Assembly: GCF_006152065.1 (NCBI RefSeq)
Contig: NZ_VDFW01000003.1
Location: 186,001-250,000 of the forward strand
Source: Amycolatopsis alkalitolerans
GTDB lineage: Bacteria > Actinomycetota > Actinomycetes > Mycobacteriales > Pseudonocardiaceae
Direction: 5' to 3'
DNA length: 64,000 bases
The position numbers and the translations under genes were made by a program. This document shows, one piece after another, positions 26,258 through 35,465 of this stretch (position 1 is the first letter of the stretch; the number at the start of each line of letters is the position of its first letter). The notes under the pieces were generated by a model, which saw only the letters and a program-made list of their open reading frames with translations, searched no databases and had not been told where the DNA came from.

Positions 26258-28056
26258 TGCCGGAGAACGGCTTGGTGCAGCGCACCTTCTTCGCCCCGCC
26301 ACGCGATCTGGAACCCGGCGAACTGTATTACACGGCCGAGCGCGGGGTGGCCGTGGCTGAGCGACGGCTGATCCGGGTCGGCCCGCACGGGAGGGTCAGC
26401 ACCAACACCTACTTCGGGCGCTTCCCGGCTGCCTACTGGCAGCGCTGGACACACGCCGAGCAGGTGTTCGTGACGTTCGAGGTACACGGTGGCGGCCTCG
26501 TTCGGTTGATGGCCTCGGACACCGCGGGCATCCAGCGAGCAGTCGACAGCGTTCGGGTCGGCACGCCGGAACCCCGCGCGTGCAGGTTACGAGCCGCCCT
26601 GAACCAGTTCGCCGACGGTGGGGCGTTTTGGCTCGAGCTGAGCACCGGCGACGTGCCGTTGACTGTCGAGGACGTCCGCTGGACGGTGCCCGGGCCGCGG
26701 CGAACCCGTGGCGCGGTCGTCGCCATCTGCACCTACAACCGCGCCGATGACTGCCTGGTCACGTTGCGCACGCTCGCCGGTGACGCGGAGTGCGTAGCCG
26801 TGCTGGACGCGGTGTATGTCGTCGACCAGGGCGCGGATCCGGTGTGCTCGCGGGAGGGCTTCGCCGCCGTCTCGGACGAGCTCGGGCCCGCCCTGCGTTA
26901 CCTCCGGCAGCAGAATCTCGGCGGTGCCGGCGGCTTCAGCCGGGGCCTGTACGAAGCCACCGCGGGCGCCCCGGATCGCTGGCCGGACGTCCTGCTGATG
27001 GACGACGACATCGCACTGGAGCCCGACACCGTGCTGCGGATGATCGCCTTCGCCGCGCACACGGCCACCCCGGCCATCGTCGGTGGCCAGATGCTGCAGC
27101 TGCTGCATCCCGACAGGCTGCACGTCGGGGCCGAGCGGACGGAGCTACCCAGGCTGCGCGCCGGCCGCCCGGTACCTGAGGCGCTGCACAACGCCGATCT
27201 GACCGAGAAGAACCAGGACATCAGGGTCGACGCCGAGTACAACGCGTGGTGGTCGTGCCTGATCCCCGCGGAGGCGCTCGCCAAGCTGGGCTACCCGCTG
27301 CCGATCTTCTTCCAGTGGGACGACATCGAGTACGGCCTGCGCGCCCGGGCCGCGGGGATCCCCACCGTCACGATGCCGGGCTTCGGCGTGTGGCACGCCG
27401 ACTTCTCGTGGAAGGACTGGGACGACTGGGCCCGCTACTTCTCCCTCCGCAATGCCCTGATCGTGAGTGCCTTGCACGGGGAGTTCGACGTTCGTGCCAC
27501 GGCACGCTTCCTGTTCGCGGAGCTGTGGCGGTATCTGGTATCGATGCGCTACGGGCTCGCTCGCACCCTGATCTTCGCGGTCGAGGACTTCCTGCGGGGC
27601 CCCGAATGCCTGGCCGACGGCGGCGCGCAGGCCGTCGCCGAGGTGCGCAAGCTCCGCGCCGAGCACCGGGAGACCGTCGTACAGCCCTCGTGCGGTGCGC
27701 CGGTGCTGCCTGTCCGCCTCCCCGGGCCAACGCCGTCGAAGCCGGGACTGGTCCTGCTGAAACGAGTTCTGTGGCACCTGGTGGGCAGATCGTCCGGCGA
27801 TGCGACGATCGCCGCGCGCTACAACCACTGGTGGCACGTCTCCCTGTTCGACACCGCTGTCGTCACCGATCCCACGCAGAGCGGCGTCCGGCTGCGGCGC
27901 CGGGACCAGGCCCAGCTGCGTGCCATCGCGTATCAGGGAACGCGCGTCGTGTGGCGTTTCGCCCGCGAAGCGCGGCGCGCGCAGAGCCGCTATCGTCACA
28001 GCTTGCCCGAGTTGACCGGACGTCCAAATTGGACTCGGTTGTTCGATGTCGGTTGA
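26254..28056 (+). CDS. glfT2: GlfT2-like galactofuranosyltransferase
   Basis: The protein is 600 residues, somewhat shorter than the roughly 637 of mycobacterial GlfT2. The N-terminal beta-rich domain includes TYFGRFPAAYWQRWT. The GT-A domain starts AVVAICTYNRADDC; LLMDDDIALEPD (around residue 250) is the metal-binding DxD, FQWDDIEYGLRA (about 355) contains the catalytic-type Asp pair, and WHADFSW (about 380) supplies the metal-ligand His. The C-terminal helical region ends VRLRRRDQAQ, similar in position to GlfT2. It polymerises galactofuranose of the arabinogalactan from UDP-Galf on the cytoplasmic face, or makes a related galactan. Confidence 0.85.
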   Translation: MMPENGLVQRTFFAPPRDLEPGELYYTAERGVAVAERRLIRVGPHGRVSTNTYFGRFPAAYWQRWTHAEQVFVTFEVHGGGLVRLMASDTAGIQRAVDSVRVGTPEPRACRLRAALNQFADGGAFWLELSTGDVPLTVEDVRWTVPGPRRTRGAVVAICTYNRADDCLVTLRTLAGDAECVAVLDAVYVVDQGADPVCSREGFAAVSDELGPALRYLRQQNLGGAGGFSRGLYEATAGAPDRWPDVLLMDDDIALEPDTVLRMIAFAAHTATPAIVGGQMLQLLHPDRLHVGAERTELPRLRAGRPVPEALHNADLTEKNQDIRVDAEYNAWWSCLIPAEALAKLGYPLPIFFQWDDIEYGLRARAAGIPTVTMPGFGVWHADFSWKDWDDWARYFSLRNALIVSALHGEFDVRATARFLFAELWRYLVSMRYGLARTLIFAVEDFLRGPECLADGGAQAVAEVRKLRAEHRETVVQPSCGAPVLPVRLPGPTPSKPGLVLLKRVLWHLVGRSSGDATIAARYNHWWHVSLFDTAVVTDPTQSGVRLRRRDQAQLRAIAYQGTRVVWRFAREARRAQSRYRHSLPELTGRPNWTRLFDVG

Positions 28057-28198
28057 GGATCCCCGCGCGACCACCGAACGGTTCACCGGCACCTGGCCTG
28101 TCCGAGGGAGTCCACTCTGGACCATATGGCGTAGATGACGCCGTGCTCGCGAGTAGGGATACAGTGACCGGACGGCTGCCGGTTCGGTAGGGGGCAGG

Positions 28199-30463
28199 GT
28201 GACAGAGGCGCGGCACGGCACGGCTGAGGACGCCGCACGCCGGCTGCCGGAGTGGTCGGTGGTCGCGGCCGTTGGCGCCGTGGCCGTGGTCATGTTCTCG
28301 ATCCCGTACTGGCTGCGGCCGCTGTTCTACTACTCCGGCGACAACCCCGAGTCGTTCGTGCCGGTCTGGTACCACCTCGGTGCGCAGCTACGGGCCGGGC
28401 ACTGGCCGATGATGGACCCGGCCGGTTGGTACGGCGGGAACTACGCCGCCGAGGGCGAGTACTCGATGTGGAATCCTGCCGAGCTGCTCAACTACGTTGT
28501 GGTGTCGCTGTTCGACAACCTCGCGGCCGCCTCGGCGTTGGTGAACATCGAGTTCCTCGCCCTGCTGGCGATGGGCGTGTACCTGCTGTGCCGCGAGTAC
28601 GGCGCGGCGCGAATGCCGTCGGTGGTGCTCGGACTGGCCATGCCGGCGGGTGGGTTCACCCTCTACTACGCCGCGGCCGGCTGGCCCGCCGAGCTGATGG
28701 CGTTGACCTGGCTCGCCTGGTTCTGGTGGGCGGCACGGCGGCATGTTCGGGGTGCGCTCAACCCATTCGTGCCGTTCGTCTTCGGGGTGCTGGCGATGAC
28801 GACGGGCAACCCGTACGCGGCGCTGGGCATGGCTATTGTCATCGTCGGGATCTGCGTCGAGCTGGCGGTCCGACGGGACTACCGGCCGATCGGCCACCTC
28901 GTGCTCACCGGCATCTGCGTCGCCGCGTCGGCTCTGCTCGCGTTCCTGCCGCTCCAGCTGGTGCTGCCGGTCACCAACCGGCAGAGCCTCGCCATGATCA
29001 GCAACGACATGTTCCTGGTCCCGCACCTGGGCGACCTGCTCACCTCCAGCGCGCCGAGCTACCTCCCGGGCATCGTCACCTGGAACGGTGCGGTGCGCGA
29101 GATGGTGCCGTCGACCTACTTCGCCTGGTTCATCGTCCCGCTGCTGCCTTGGCTGCGGTTCAGCGCGCTTCGCCGCGCGGCGCGCCCGCTGACCAGCGTC
29201 GCGGTGATCTCCGGGTGTTACTTCCTGCTGGTGCTGGGACCGTCGAACCTGTGGCTGTTCCGCTGGCCGATCCGGCTGGTCGAGCACCTCTACCTCGGCC
29301 TGTCGGTGCTGGTCGCCGTGCTGCTGTCCGCGGGCCTCGCGCACGACCGGCCGCGCCGGCGAGCGCTGGCGTCGGCCGTGCTCGTCGTGGTGGCCGGGTA
29401 CCTGTCGGCCGCGCTCAGCCCCGAGATCTACCGGATGCACCTGCTCGTCACGGTGCTGGTGCTGGTGCTGGTGGCGGTCGCCGTCGTCACCTACCGCCGG
29501 TACGGGCCGCGGCCGTTCGGCGCGGTGCTTCTCGCCGGCACCGTCGCGATCATGTCCTACCAGACGGGAAAGATCCCGACCGGCCCGAACCCCGTCATCG
29601 CCGGGGCGCCGATCTCGGTCGCGCAGGTGCGGCAGGGCGCGTCCTTCGCGCGCGGCACGATACTGCAACTGGCCGACCAGACGCCGGTCCGCAGCCAGGA
29701 CTACGCGGACGGCGATCTGTTGTTCGGCAACGAGAGCCTGCTACGCGGCCACGAGAGCATCAACCACTACAGCGGGATCAGCTACGAGAAGTTCAACGCC
29801 GCGCTGTGTATGACGTACAAGGGCGAGGTGTGCGCCGAGGCGTTCCGGGCGCTCTGGCAGCCTGTCGCCGATACGGGGGTGCCGCTCGTCGACGCCCTGC
29901 GCGTGCAGACCCTGATCCTGCAGCGGGACCTGCTGCCCACGATCGCCGACCAGCCACCCCCACCCGGCTGGCAGGTGGTCGCGCGCGATGACGTCCGCAC
30001 GGTGTGGGTCCGGTCCGCCGCGCCGCCGTACCCGGGCCGCGTCTCGTGGGCGTCCGCGGGCACCCAGGTGGTGTCCTCGGACGCCCAGCCGGAGTCGGAA
30101 CTGGTCGGCTACCACGCGCCCGCCGGGGGAGGACGCCTGCTCTTCGCGCGGCTGAACTGGCCCGGGTACACCGCGACCGTCGACGGCGCGGCGGTGCCGG
30201 TCCGCGAAACCGACGCGGGGCTGATCGCCATCGATCTGCCACCCGGGCAGCACGTGCTGCGCCTGTCGTTCAGCGAACCGGGGCTGCGACTCGGTGCCTG
30301 GGCGCTGGGCGCGGCCACGCTGGTCGTACTGGCGCAGACCGCGATCTGGTGGTGGCCGCGGCGGCGGCGACGGGGCACGCTGTCCGCCGGCGGCTCGGGG
30401 TGGCAGGAGGAACCAGGCGAAGACCAGCCCGCCGGAGCCGGCCGACCTCGCTGGACCCGGTGA
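28199..30463 (+). CDS. Large polytopic membrane protein, YfhO/GT-C-like
   Basis: The protein is 754 residues from GTG, with GGGGGCAGG just before it. A first hydrophobic segment (VVAAVGAVAVVMFSIPYWL) is followed by an outside loop with YYSGDNPESF and by about ten more membrane helices. After residue ~455 comes a soluble region, then a final helix (LGAWALGAATLVVLAQTAIWWW). The layout resembles YfhO-type and GT-C glycosyltransferases that use polyprenyl-phosphate sugars. Placement after GtrB-GtrA-GlfT2 suggests transfer of the sugar to a cell-wall glycan outside (inference). A 142-base gap precedes it, so it may have its own promoter. Confidence 0.65.
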   Translation: MTEARHGTAEDAARRLPEWSVVAAVGAVAVVMFSIPYWLRPLFYYSGDNPESFVPVWYHLGAQLRAGHWPMMDPAGWYGGNYAAEGEYSMWNPAELLNYVVVSLFDNLAAASALVNIEFLALLAMGVYLLCREYGAARMPSVVLGLAMPAGGFTLYYAAAGWPAELMALTWLAWFWWAARRHVRGALNPFVPFVFGVLAMTTGNPYAALGMAIVIVGICVELAVRRDYRPIGHLVLTGICVAASALLAFLPLQLVLPVTNRQSLAMISNDMFLVPHLGDLLTSSAPSYLPGIVTWNGAVREMVPSTYFAWFIVPLLPWLRFSALRRAARPLTSVAVISGCYFLLVLGPSNLWLFRWPIRLVEHLYLGLSVLVAVLLSAGLAHDRPRRRALASAVLVVVAGYLSAALSPEIYRMHLLVTVLVLVLVAVAVVTYRRYGPRPFGAVLLAGTVAIMSYQTGKIPTGPNPVIAGAPISVAQVRQGASFARGTILQLADQTPVRSQDYADGDLLFGNESLLRGHESINHYSGISYEKFNAALCMTYKGEVCAEAFRALWQPVADTGVPLVDALRVQTLILQRDLLPTIADQPPPPGWQVVARDDVRTVWVRSAAPPYPGRVSWASAGTQVVSSDAQPESELVGYHAPAGGGRLLFARLNWPGYTATVDGAAVPVRETDAGLIAIDLPPGQHVLRLSFSEPGLRLGAWALGAATLVVLAQTAIWWWPRRRRRGTLSAGGSGWQEEPGEDQPAGAGRPRWTR

Positions 30464-30521
30464 CCGCGCACGCGTCCGATTCCCGCCAGCTCTCCAGGTT
30501 TCCCGTGACGAGACTGGCGGT

Positions 30522-31175
30522 ATGACGCATACCCGGATCGAACCAGGCATCCTCTACTTCGGCACCCCGGTGGTGCTGATCTCGACCAGCGACGAGGACG
30601 GCACGGCGAACCTGGCGCCGATGTCCTCGGCGTTCTGGCTGGGCTGGCGCGGCGTGCTCGGGCTGGGCGCGCGGTCGAAGACCACGCAGAACATGCTGCA
30701 GACCGGCGAATGCGTGCTCAACCTGCCCTCGGACGCGCTCGCCCCCGAGGTCGACCGGCTGGCGCTGACCACCGGATCGAACCCGGTCCCACCAGGGAAG
30801 GTCGAGCGCGGCTACCGGTACGAGTGCGACAAGTTCGGCCGCTCCGGACTCACTCCCGTCGCTGCGGAAACCGTTGCGCCGCCCCGGGTCGCGGAATGCC
30901 CGGTGAACCTCGAAGCCGTCGTCGAAGCGGTCCATCCGATCGGCGACGACGGGCGCGTGCTCACGTTCGAGGTGCGCATCCTTCGGGTGCACGTCCACGA
31001 AGAGATCCGGCTGCCCGGGACGACCGACCGCATCGACCCGGACCGCTGGCGCCCGCTGATCATGAGTTTCCAGCAGCTGTACGGGCTGGGCCCGCGGGTG
31101 CACCACTCGACGCTGGCGCAGATCCCCGAACGGCTTTACCGGGGGCCGGACATCGAGCGCGCGCAGGTCCTCTGA
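30522..31175 (+). CDS. Flavin reductase-like FMN-binding split-barrel protein
   Basis: The protein is 217 residues. The opening (GILYFGTPVVLIST, GTANLAPMSSAFWLGW) and GECVLNLPSD match the flavin reductase-like split-barrel family, whose members bind FMN and act as reductases or flavoenzymes. The substrate is unknown. The ATG at 30522 begins the conserved domain; longer starts would overlap the preceding gene. Confidence 0.82.
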   Translation: MTHTRIEPGILYFGTPVVLISTSDEDGTANLAPMSSAFWLGWRGVLGLGARSKTTQNMLQTGECVLNLPSDALAPEVDRLALTTGSNPVPPGKVERGYRYECDKFGRSGLTPVAAETVAPPRVAECPVNLEAVVEAVHPIGDDGRVLTFEVRILRVHVHEEIRLPGTTDRIDPDRWRPLIMSFQQLYGLGPRVHHSTLAQIPERLYRGPDIERAQVL

Positions 31176-31252
31176 ACAGGGGCATTTCGGCACTGGGGCG
31201 GTGTGCCAGGCCGGTGCAGCGTCGGAAGTACCTGCGAACGAAGGAGGTCGCG

Positions 31253-31900
31253 GTGAGACTGATACGAATCTGGATCGGTTTGGTGTTGCTGGCACTCGGC
31301 GTGCTCGGGGTGCTGGACGCGGTGGGCGTCGCGAGCTTCGGCGCCACGGCCGGCCGCTGGTGGCCGATCGCGGTGATCGGGCTCGGGCTGGCCGGGATGG
31401 CCGCCGCGCGGCGGATCTCGCTCGGTCCGTCGCTGGTGGCCGTGCTCGGCCTGGTGTTGCTGGCCGGGCAGCTGGAGTGGACGCAAGGGTCCCTGTTCTG
31501 GCCGGCGCTGCTGCTCGTCGCGGGTGCGATCCTGCTGACGGGCATCCGGAGCCGCCGGGTGAAGGACCGGACCGACTCGCTGGTGATGTTCGGCGGCGGG
31601 AAGACCGTGAACCGGGCCGAACACCTCGAGCACGCGGACGTGTCCGCACTGCTCGGAGGCGCGACGCTCGATCTGCGGCAGGCACATATCGACCGCGAGG
31701 CCACCGTGGACGCGCTGGCCGTACTCGGTGGGGTCGATGTGCTGGTGCCGAAGGACTGGCGGGTCGAGATCGACGGGCTGCCGATCCTCGGCGGGTTCGA
31801 CGACAAGACCGAGGCGGACGGCTCGGCAGGCGGGCCGCTGCTGAAGGTCAACGCCACGGCGGTGCTCGGCGGGGTGAACGTCGCCAATGAACCGGGCTGA
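31253..31900 (+). CDS. LiaF-like cell-envelope-stress protein
   Basis: The protein is 215 residues from GTG with AAGGAGG 6 bases upstream. The N-terminal third has hydrophobic helices in pairs (IWIGLVLLALGVLGVLDAV, WPIAVIGLGLAGMAAA, LVAVLGLVLLAG, FWPALLLVAGAILL). The C-terminal half (ALLGGATLDLRQAHIDREA, AVLGGVDVLVPKDWRVEI, LPILGGFDDKT) is the beta-helical LiaF/cell-wall-active-antibiotic-response domain. LiaF-type proteins modulate envelope-stress two-component systems, but no sensor kinase is adjacent. Confidence 0.8.
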   Translation: MRLIRIWIGLVLLALGVLGVLDAVGVASFGATAGRWWPIAVIGLGLAGMAAARRISLGPSLVAVLGLVLLAGQLEWTQGSLFWPALLLVAGAILLTGIRSRRVKDRTDSLVMFGGGKTVNRAEHLEHADVSALLGGATLDLRQAHIDREATVDALAVLGGVDVLVPKDWRVEIDGLPILGGFDDKTEADGSAGGPLLKVNATAVLGGVNVANEPG

Positions 31901-32010
31901 CCACGCGGACCCGGTCAACCACACCACCCGGCGCGAATGGGCGCGCATAGTACGTCACATCTGCGCCGGGTGCATCCTGAGAATCCACCCGTCCGAGTTA
32001 TCGTGAGCGC

Positions 32011-32379
32011 ATGGCAAGTTGGGTCGCGCGATTGGCCGAGTCTTCGGCCCGGCGGAGGCTGGACCACCTGCATGAGCAGCTGGGCGCCGGCCTACTGGCC
32101 GCTGCCACGGTACCCGGGCTCATGGCCGTGATCGACCAGCATGCCGCCGCCGTTCGCGACATCGTGACCGTCGGTGTCGAGGGATCCGGTGCCGTCGCCG
32201 GGGTGGTGCTGCTCGCCGGTTACGCCACCGGCCTGCTCGACCAGGCCAGGGAGCACGGCTGGACGTTCAGTTCGCCCGCGGACTGGGCGCATGCGGACTG
32301 GTTCACCTCCCGGCTCCTGGCGATCTGCACGCTGGCCAAGCGAATCGACGACCCCGGTTATCGGGCCCTCGAAATCTGA
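32011..32379 (+). CDS. Conserved hypothetical protein of 122 residues
   Basis: The product is predicted to be helical and cytosolic. It contains SSARRRLDHLHEQLG, PGLMAVIDQHAAAVRDIVTVG and DWFTSRLLAICTLAKR. The pattern resembles a small actinobacterial family annotated DUF6401 (recalled, low certainty), whose function is unknown. The gene is monocistronic and convergent with the mechanosensitive-channel-like gene across a bidirectional terminator. Confidence 0.6.
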   Translation: MASWVARLAESSARRRLDHLHEQLGAGLLAAATVPGLMAVIDQHAAAVRDIVTVGVEGSGAVAGVVLLAGYATGLLDQAREHGWTFSSPADWAHADWFTSRLLAICTLAKRIDDPGYRALEI

Positions 32380-32436
32380 CCAAGCGAACCTGCCCCGTCA
32401 GATCAATGTGGACACTTGGCAGGTGAGCTCATGGTG

Positions 32437-32462
32437 AAGGGCCCGGCGCGAGCCGGGCCCTT
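32437..32462. terminator. Bidirectional hairpin terminator
   Basis: An 11-bp perfect GC-rich stem (AAGGGCCCGGC and its complement) with a GCGA loop lies between two convergent genes, with A and T runs at opposite ends. Confidence 0.8.
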
Positions 32463-32480
32463 CAGCCATCACCGCCAGAA

Positions 32481-33296
32481 TCAGCGCTGGCCGGTGGCCG
32501 GTTCCTCACCCGCGCCGCGGGCCGTCGCCGTCTGGGGGAGTTCCTCGGTGGGCGGTTCGCCACGGCGCAAGGCGTCCTCGCGGCCACGCTGGTAGGCCTC
32601 CGCATGCGCCTTCGCCGCGGGAAGTTCGCTTTCCGCGCGGCCGAGCCAGGTCTCCCATCGCTGCTGCATGGGGCGCACCAGGCCACCGCCCATGCCGACG
32701 ACCACGACGCCTGCGATGGTGGCCAGAACGGTGATCAGCACCGGCGTGGTCACGGTCGTGGCGACGCCGATCTGGTTGAGCGCGGCGATGATGCCGAGGC
32801 CCCAGATGAACACGGCGGCGACCGTCGCGAGCACCTTGCCGTAGGACAGGCCGCCGAGCATGTTGCCGACGAGATCCTTGACCGCGCGGGCGATCGCACC
32901 GGCGATCACCACGATGATGATCGCGACCGCGGCCTTCGGCAGCCACGCGACGACGCCTGCCACCATCGCGCTCACCGGGTTCGGGCCGAACGCCCCGAGC
33001 GCGATCTGCAGGAAGATCAGCAGGATCGCGTAGTAGACGAGCTTGCTGATGATGCCCGCGGCGTCGTATTTGCTGCGGGCGAGCATCTGCTTGATACCAC
33101 CGCGTTCCACGACGCGGTTGAAACCGACCTTCTCGAGGACCTTCTCCACGATCTTCGCGATCGCTTTCGCCACGATCCAGCCGATCACCATCACCACCAG
33201 GAAGGCGGCGAGTTTCGGGACGAAGTTGGCTACCGAACTCCAGGCACTGGAGATGCCCTGTCCGAAGTCGACTGCCGCCAATTGAGGTGTGGCCAC
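32481..33296 (-). CDS. Mechanosensitive-channel-like membrane protein (MscS/CmpX type)
   Basis: The protein is 271 residues from a GTG with GGGAG about 7 bases before it. Long hydrophobic segments (KLAAFLVVMVIGWIVAKAIAK, SKLVYYAILLIFLQIALGAF, KAAVAIIIVVIAGAIARAV, KVLATVAAVFIWGLGIIAAL, LITVLATIAGVVVVGMGGGL) suggest five helices. The cytoplasmic tail is charged. The helix spacing and the conserved TM helix repeat resemble small MscS-related and CmpX-like proteins, which affect osmotic response. A typical MscS pore helix was not confirmed. It is transcribed alone. Confidence 0.65.
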   Translation of the reverse strand: MATPQLAAVDFGQGISSAWSSVANFVPKLAAFLVVMVIGWIVAKAIAKIVEKVLEKVGFNRVVERGGIKQMLARSKYDAAGIISKLVYYAILLIFLQIALGAFGPNPVSAMVAGVVAWLPKAAVAIIIVVIAGAIARAVKDLVGNMLGGLSYGKVLATVAAVFIWGLGIIAALNQIGVATTVTTPVLITVLATIAGVVVVGMGGGLVRPMQQRWETWLGRAESELPAAKAHAEAYQRGREDALRRGEPPTEELPQTATARGAGEEPATGQR

Positions 33297-33417
33297 CGGT
33301 CTGCTCCCTTCACGGAAAATTGCTAACGAAATGGTCCGCCGACCTGCGGCGACCCGCAAAAGGAGTCACTCTGTCGAGTGGGCCACTCCGGCCGGGCCGA
33401 TGGCCTAGCATCGGTAC

Positions 33418-34494
33418 GTGGACCTTCCCGTTATGCCGCCGGTCAAACCGATGCTGGCGAAGGCAGTGCACGAGGTACCCCGCATGCGGGGGATGCGGTA
33501 CGAACCGAAATGGGATGGCTTCCGTTGTATCGTGTTCAGGGACGGTGACGAGGTCGAGCTCGGCTCACGCAACGACCGGCCGCTCACACGCTATTTTCCC
33601 GAACTCGTCGAGCTACTGAAAGAAGCGCTGCCGGCACGGTGCGTGGTGGACGGCGAGATCGTCATCGTCACCGAGCACGGTCTCGATTTCGACAGCCTGC
33701 AACTGCGGTTGCATCCGGCCGCTTCGCGCGTGCGCAAGCTCGCGGCGGAGACGCCGGCGAGCTTCGTCGTGTTCGATCTGCTTTCCCTGGACGACCGGGA
33801 TCTGACGGCCGAGCCGTTTTCGGAGCGGCGCCGGCTGCTGGAGGGAACGGTCAGCGGCGAGTTCGCGCGCGTGCACCTGACGCCGACGACCGAGGATCCC
33901 GAGATCGCGCAGGACTGGTTCAACCGGTTCGAGGGCGCGGGATTCGACGGCGTGATGGCCAAACCCGCGGACCAGCCGTACGAGCAGGACAGGCGTGTCA
34001 TGTGGAAGGTCAAGCACGAGCGCACCGCGGACTGTGTCGTGGCGGGCTTTCGCTGGCACAAGGACGGCAAAGGCATCGGCTCGCTCTTGCTGGGGCTCTA
34101 CGACGAGGCCGGCACGCTGCATCACGTCGGTGTCGCGAGCAGCTTCACCGCCGCCCGGCGCAAGGAACTCGTCGGCGAGCTGGAACGGTTGCGCGAGAAC
34201 GCGCTCGAGCACCATCCGTGGCGTGACTGGGCCAAGGCGCAGGAAGAATGGGGTGGCCGCATGCCGGGCGCGCAGAGCCGGTGGAGCGTCGGCAAGGATC
34301 TGGCCTGGGAGCCGTTGCGGGTCGAACTGGTGGCCGAGGTCCGGTACGAACATGTCCAATCAGGACGGTTCCGGCACGGCGCGCGGTTGGTCCGGTTCCG
34401 TCCGGACCGGCTGCCGGACTCATGCGGCTACGCGCAGCTGGAGGAGATCGCGCCGGCCGAACTGTCCACTTTGTTCAGCGAGGTGCGATTGTGA
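33418..34494 (+). CDS. ATP-dependent DNA ligase (LigC/LigD-ligase type)
   Basis: The protein is 358 residues from GTG. The adenylation motif KWDG has its nucleophile at Lys31 (EPKWDGFR). Other nucleotidyltransferase motifs follow: SRNDRPLTRYFPEL, VVDGEIVI, SFVVFDLLSL, FDGVMAKPAD and MWKVKHERTADCVV, with an OB-fold domain at the C-terminus (GSLLLGLYDEAGTLHHVG). It seals nicks using ATP and is of the kind used in bacterial non-homologous end-joining. The stop overlaps the LigD-polymerase start (GTGA), so a bifunctional LigD is split here into two coupled genes. No Ku gene is in the window. Confidence 0.9.
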   Translation: MDLPVMPPVKPMLAKAVHEVPRMRGMRYEPKWDGFRCIVFRDGDEVELGSRNDRPLTRYFPELVELLKEALPARCVVDGEIVIVTEHGLDFDSLQLRLHPAASRVRKLAAETPASFVVFDLLSLDDRDLTAEPFSERRRLLEGTVSGEFARVHLTPTTEDPEIAQDWFNRFEGAGFDGVMAKPADQPYEQDRRVMWKVKHERTADCVVAGFRWHKDGKGIGSLLLGLYDEAGTLHHVGVASSFTAARRKELVGELERLRENALEHHPWRDWAKAQEEWGGRMPGAQSRWSVGKDLAWEPLRVELVAEVRYEHVQSGRFRHGARLVRFRPDRLPDSCGYAQLEEIAPAELSTLFSEVRL

Positions 34495-35465
34495 ACGTCG
34501 GCGGTGTCGAGATCTCGCATCCGGAGAAGGTGTATTTCGCCGAGCGTGGCGAGACGAAGCTCGACCTGGCCCGGTACTACGAGGCGGTGGCCGGGCCGCT
34601 GCTGTCCCGGCTGGGCGGGCGGCCGTTGCTGCTCGAGCGGTATCCGGACGGTGCGAGCGGGAAATCGTGGTTCCAGAAGCGAGTACCGAAGTCCACACCG
34701 GACTGGGTCACCACGACCGTGGTGTCCACCCCGAACGGCACGACGAGTGACGCGCTGGTGGCGGCGGATCTCGCGCATATCCTGTGGGCGGTCAACCTCG
34801 GCTGTATCGGGTTCCACGTCTGGCCCGTCCACGCGGCGGCGCCCGAGGTCACCGACGAGCTCCGGATCGACCTCGACCCGTCGCCCGGCGTCGGGTTCGG
34901 CCAGGTGCGTGAGGCGGCCGTGCTGACCCGCGAGTTGCTGCGCGAGCTGGAGATCGAGGCGAAGCTGAAGACGACCGGTTCCCGTGGCCTGCATATTTAC
35001 GTTGCTCTGCAACCGGAATGGGACGGATACCAGGTGCGAGCCGCGGCGGTCGCGCTGGCGAGGGAGCTCCAGCGGCGGCATCCGGGGCTGATCACGGCGC
35101 AGTGGTGGAAGGAGGAGCGTGGCACGCGCGTGTTCGTGGACTTCAACCAGAACGCGCCGCACAAGACGGTATTCGGCGCATGGTGCGTGCGGCCACGGGT
35201 CGGGGCGCAGGTCTCGACGCCGATCAGCTGGGACGAACTGGCGACGGTCGAGCCGGCGCAGCTCACGATCGCGACGGTGCCCGCGCGTTTCGCCGAGCAC
35301 GGGGATCCGTGGGCGGACATGCCGCCGCAGTCGCTCGAACCGCTGCTGGAGATGTCCCGACGGGATATGGAAAGCGGGCTGATGGACGCGCCGTGGCCGC
35401 CGGTCTACCCGAAGATGCCGAACGAACCACCGCGCGTCGCGCCGAGCCGGGCTAAAAAGGGGTGA
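34491..35465 (+). CDS. LigD-type DNA polymerase/primase domain protein
   Basis: The protein is 324 residues from a GTG overlapping the ligase stop. Archaeo-eukaryotic-primase-type motifs are visible: LRIDLDPSPGVGF with the two metal-binding Asp residues, TTGSRGLHIYV with the nucleotide-binding His, and VFVDFNQN with the third Asp. Family members fill in broken ends with NTPs or dNTPs during end-joining. Together with the ligase gene it probably forms a two-subunit repair activity. It ends 14 bases inside the formyltransferase remnant on the other strand. Confidence 0.9.
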   Translation: MNVGGVEISHPEKVYFAERGETKLDLARYYEAVAGPLLSRLGGRPLLLERYPDGASGKSWFQKRVPKSTPDWVTTTVVSTPNGTTSDALVAADLAHILWAVNLGCIGFHVWPVHAAAPEVTDELRIDLDPSPGVGFGQVREAAVLTRELLRELEIEAKLKTTGSRGLHIYVALQPEWDGYQVRAAAVALARELQRRHPGLITAQWWKEERGTRVFVDFNQNAPHKTVFGAWCVRPRVGAQVSTPISWDELATVEPAQLTIATVPARFAEHGDPWADMPPQSLEPLLEMSRRDMESGLMDAPWPPVYPKMPNEPPRVAPSRAKKG

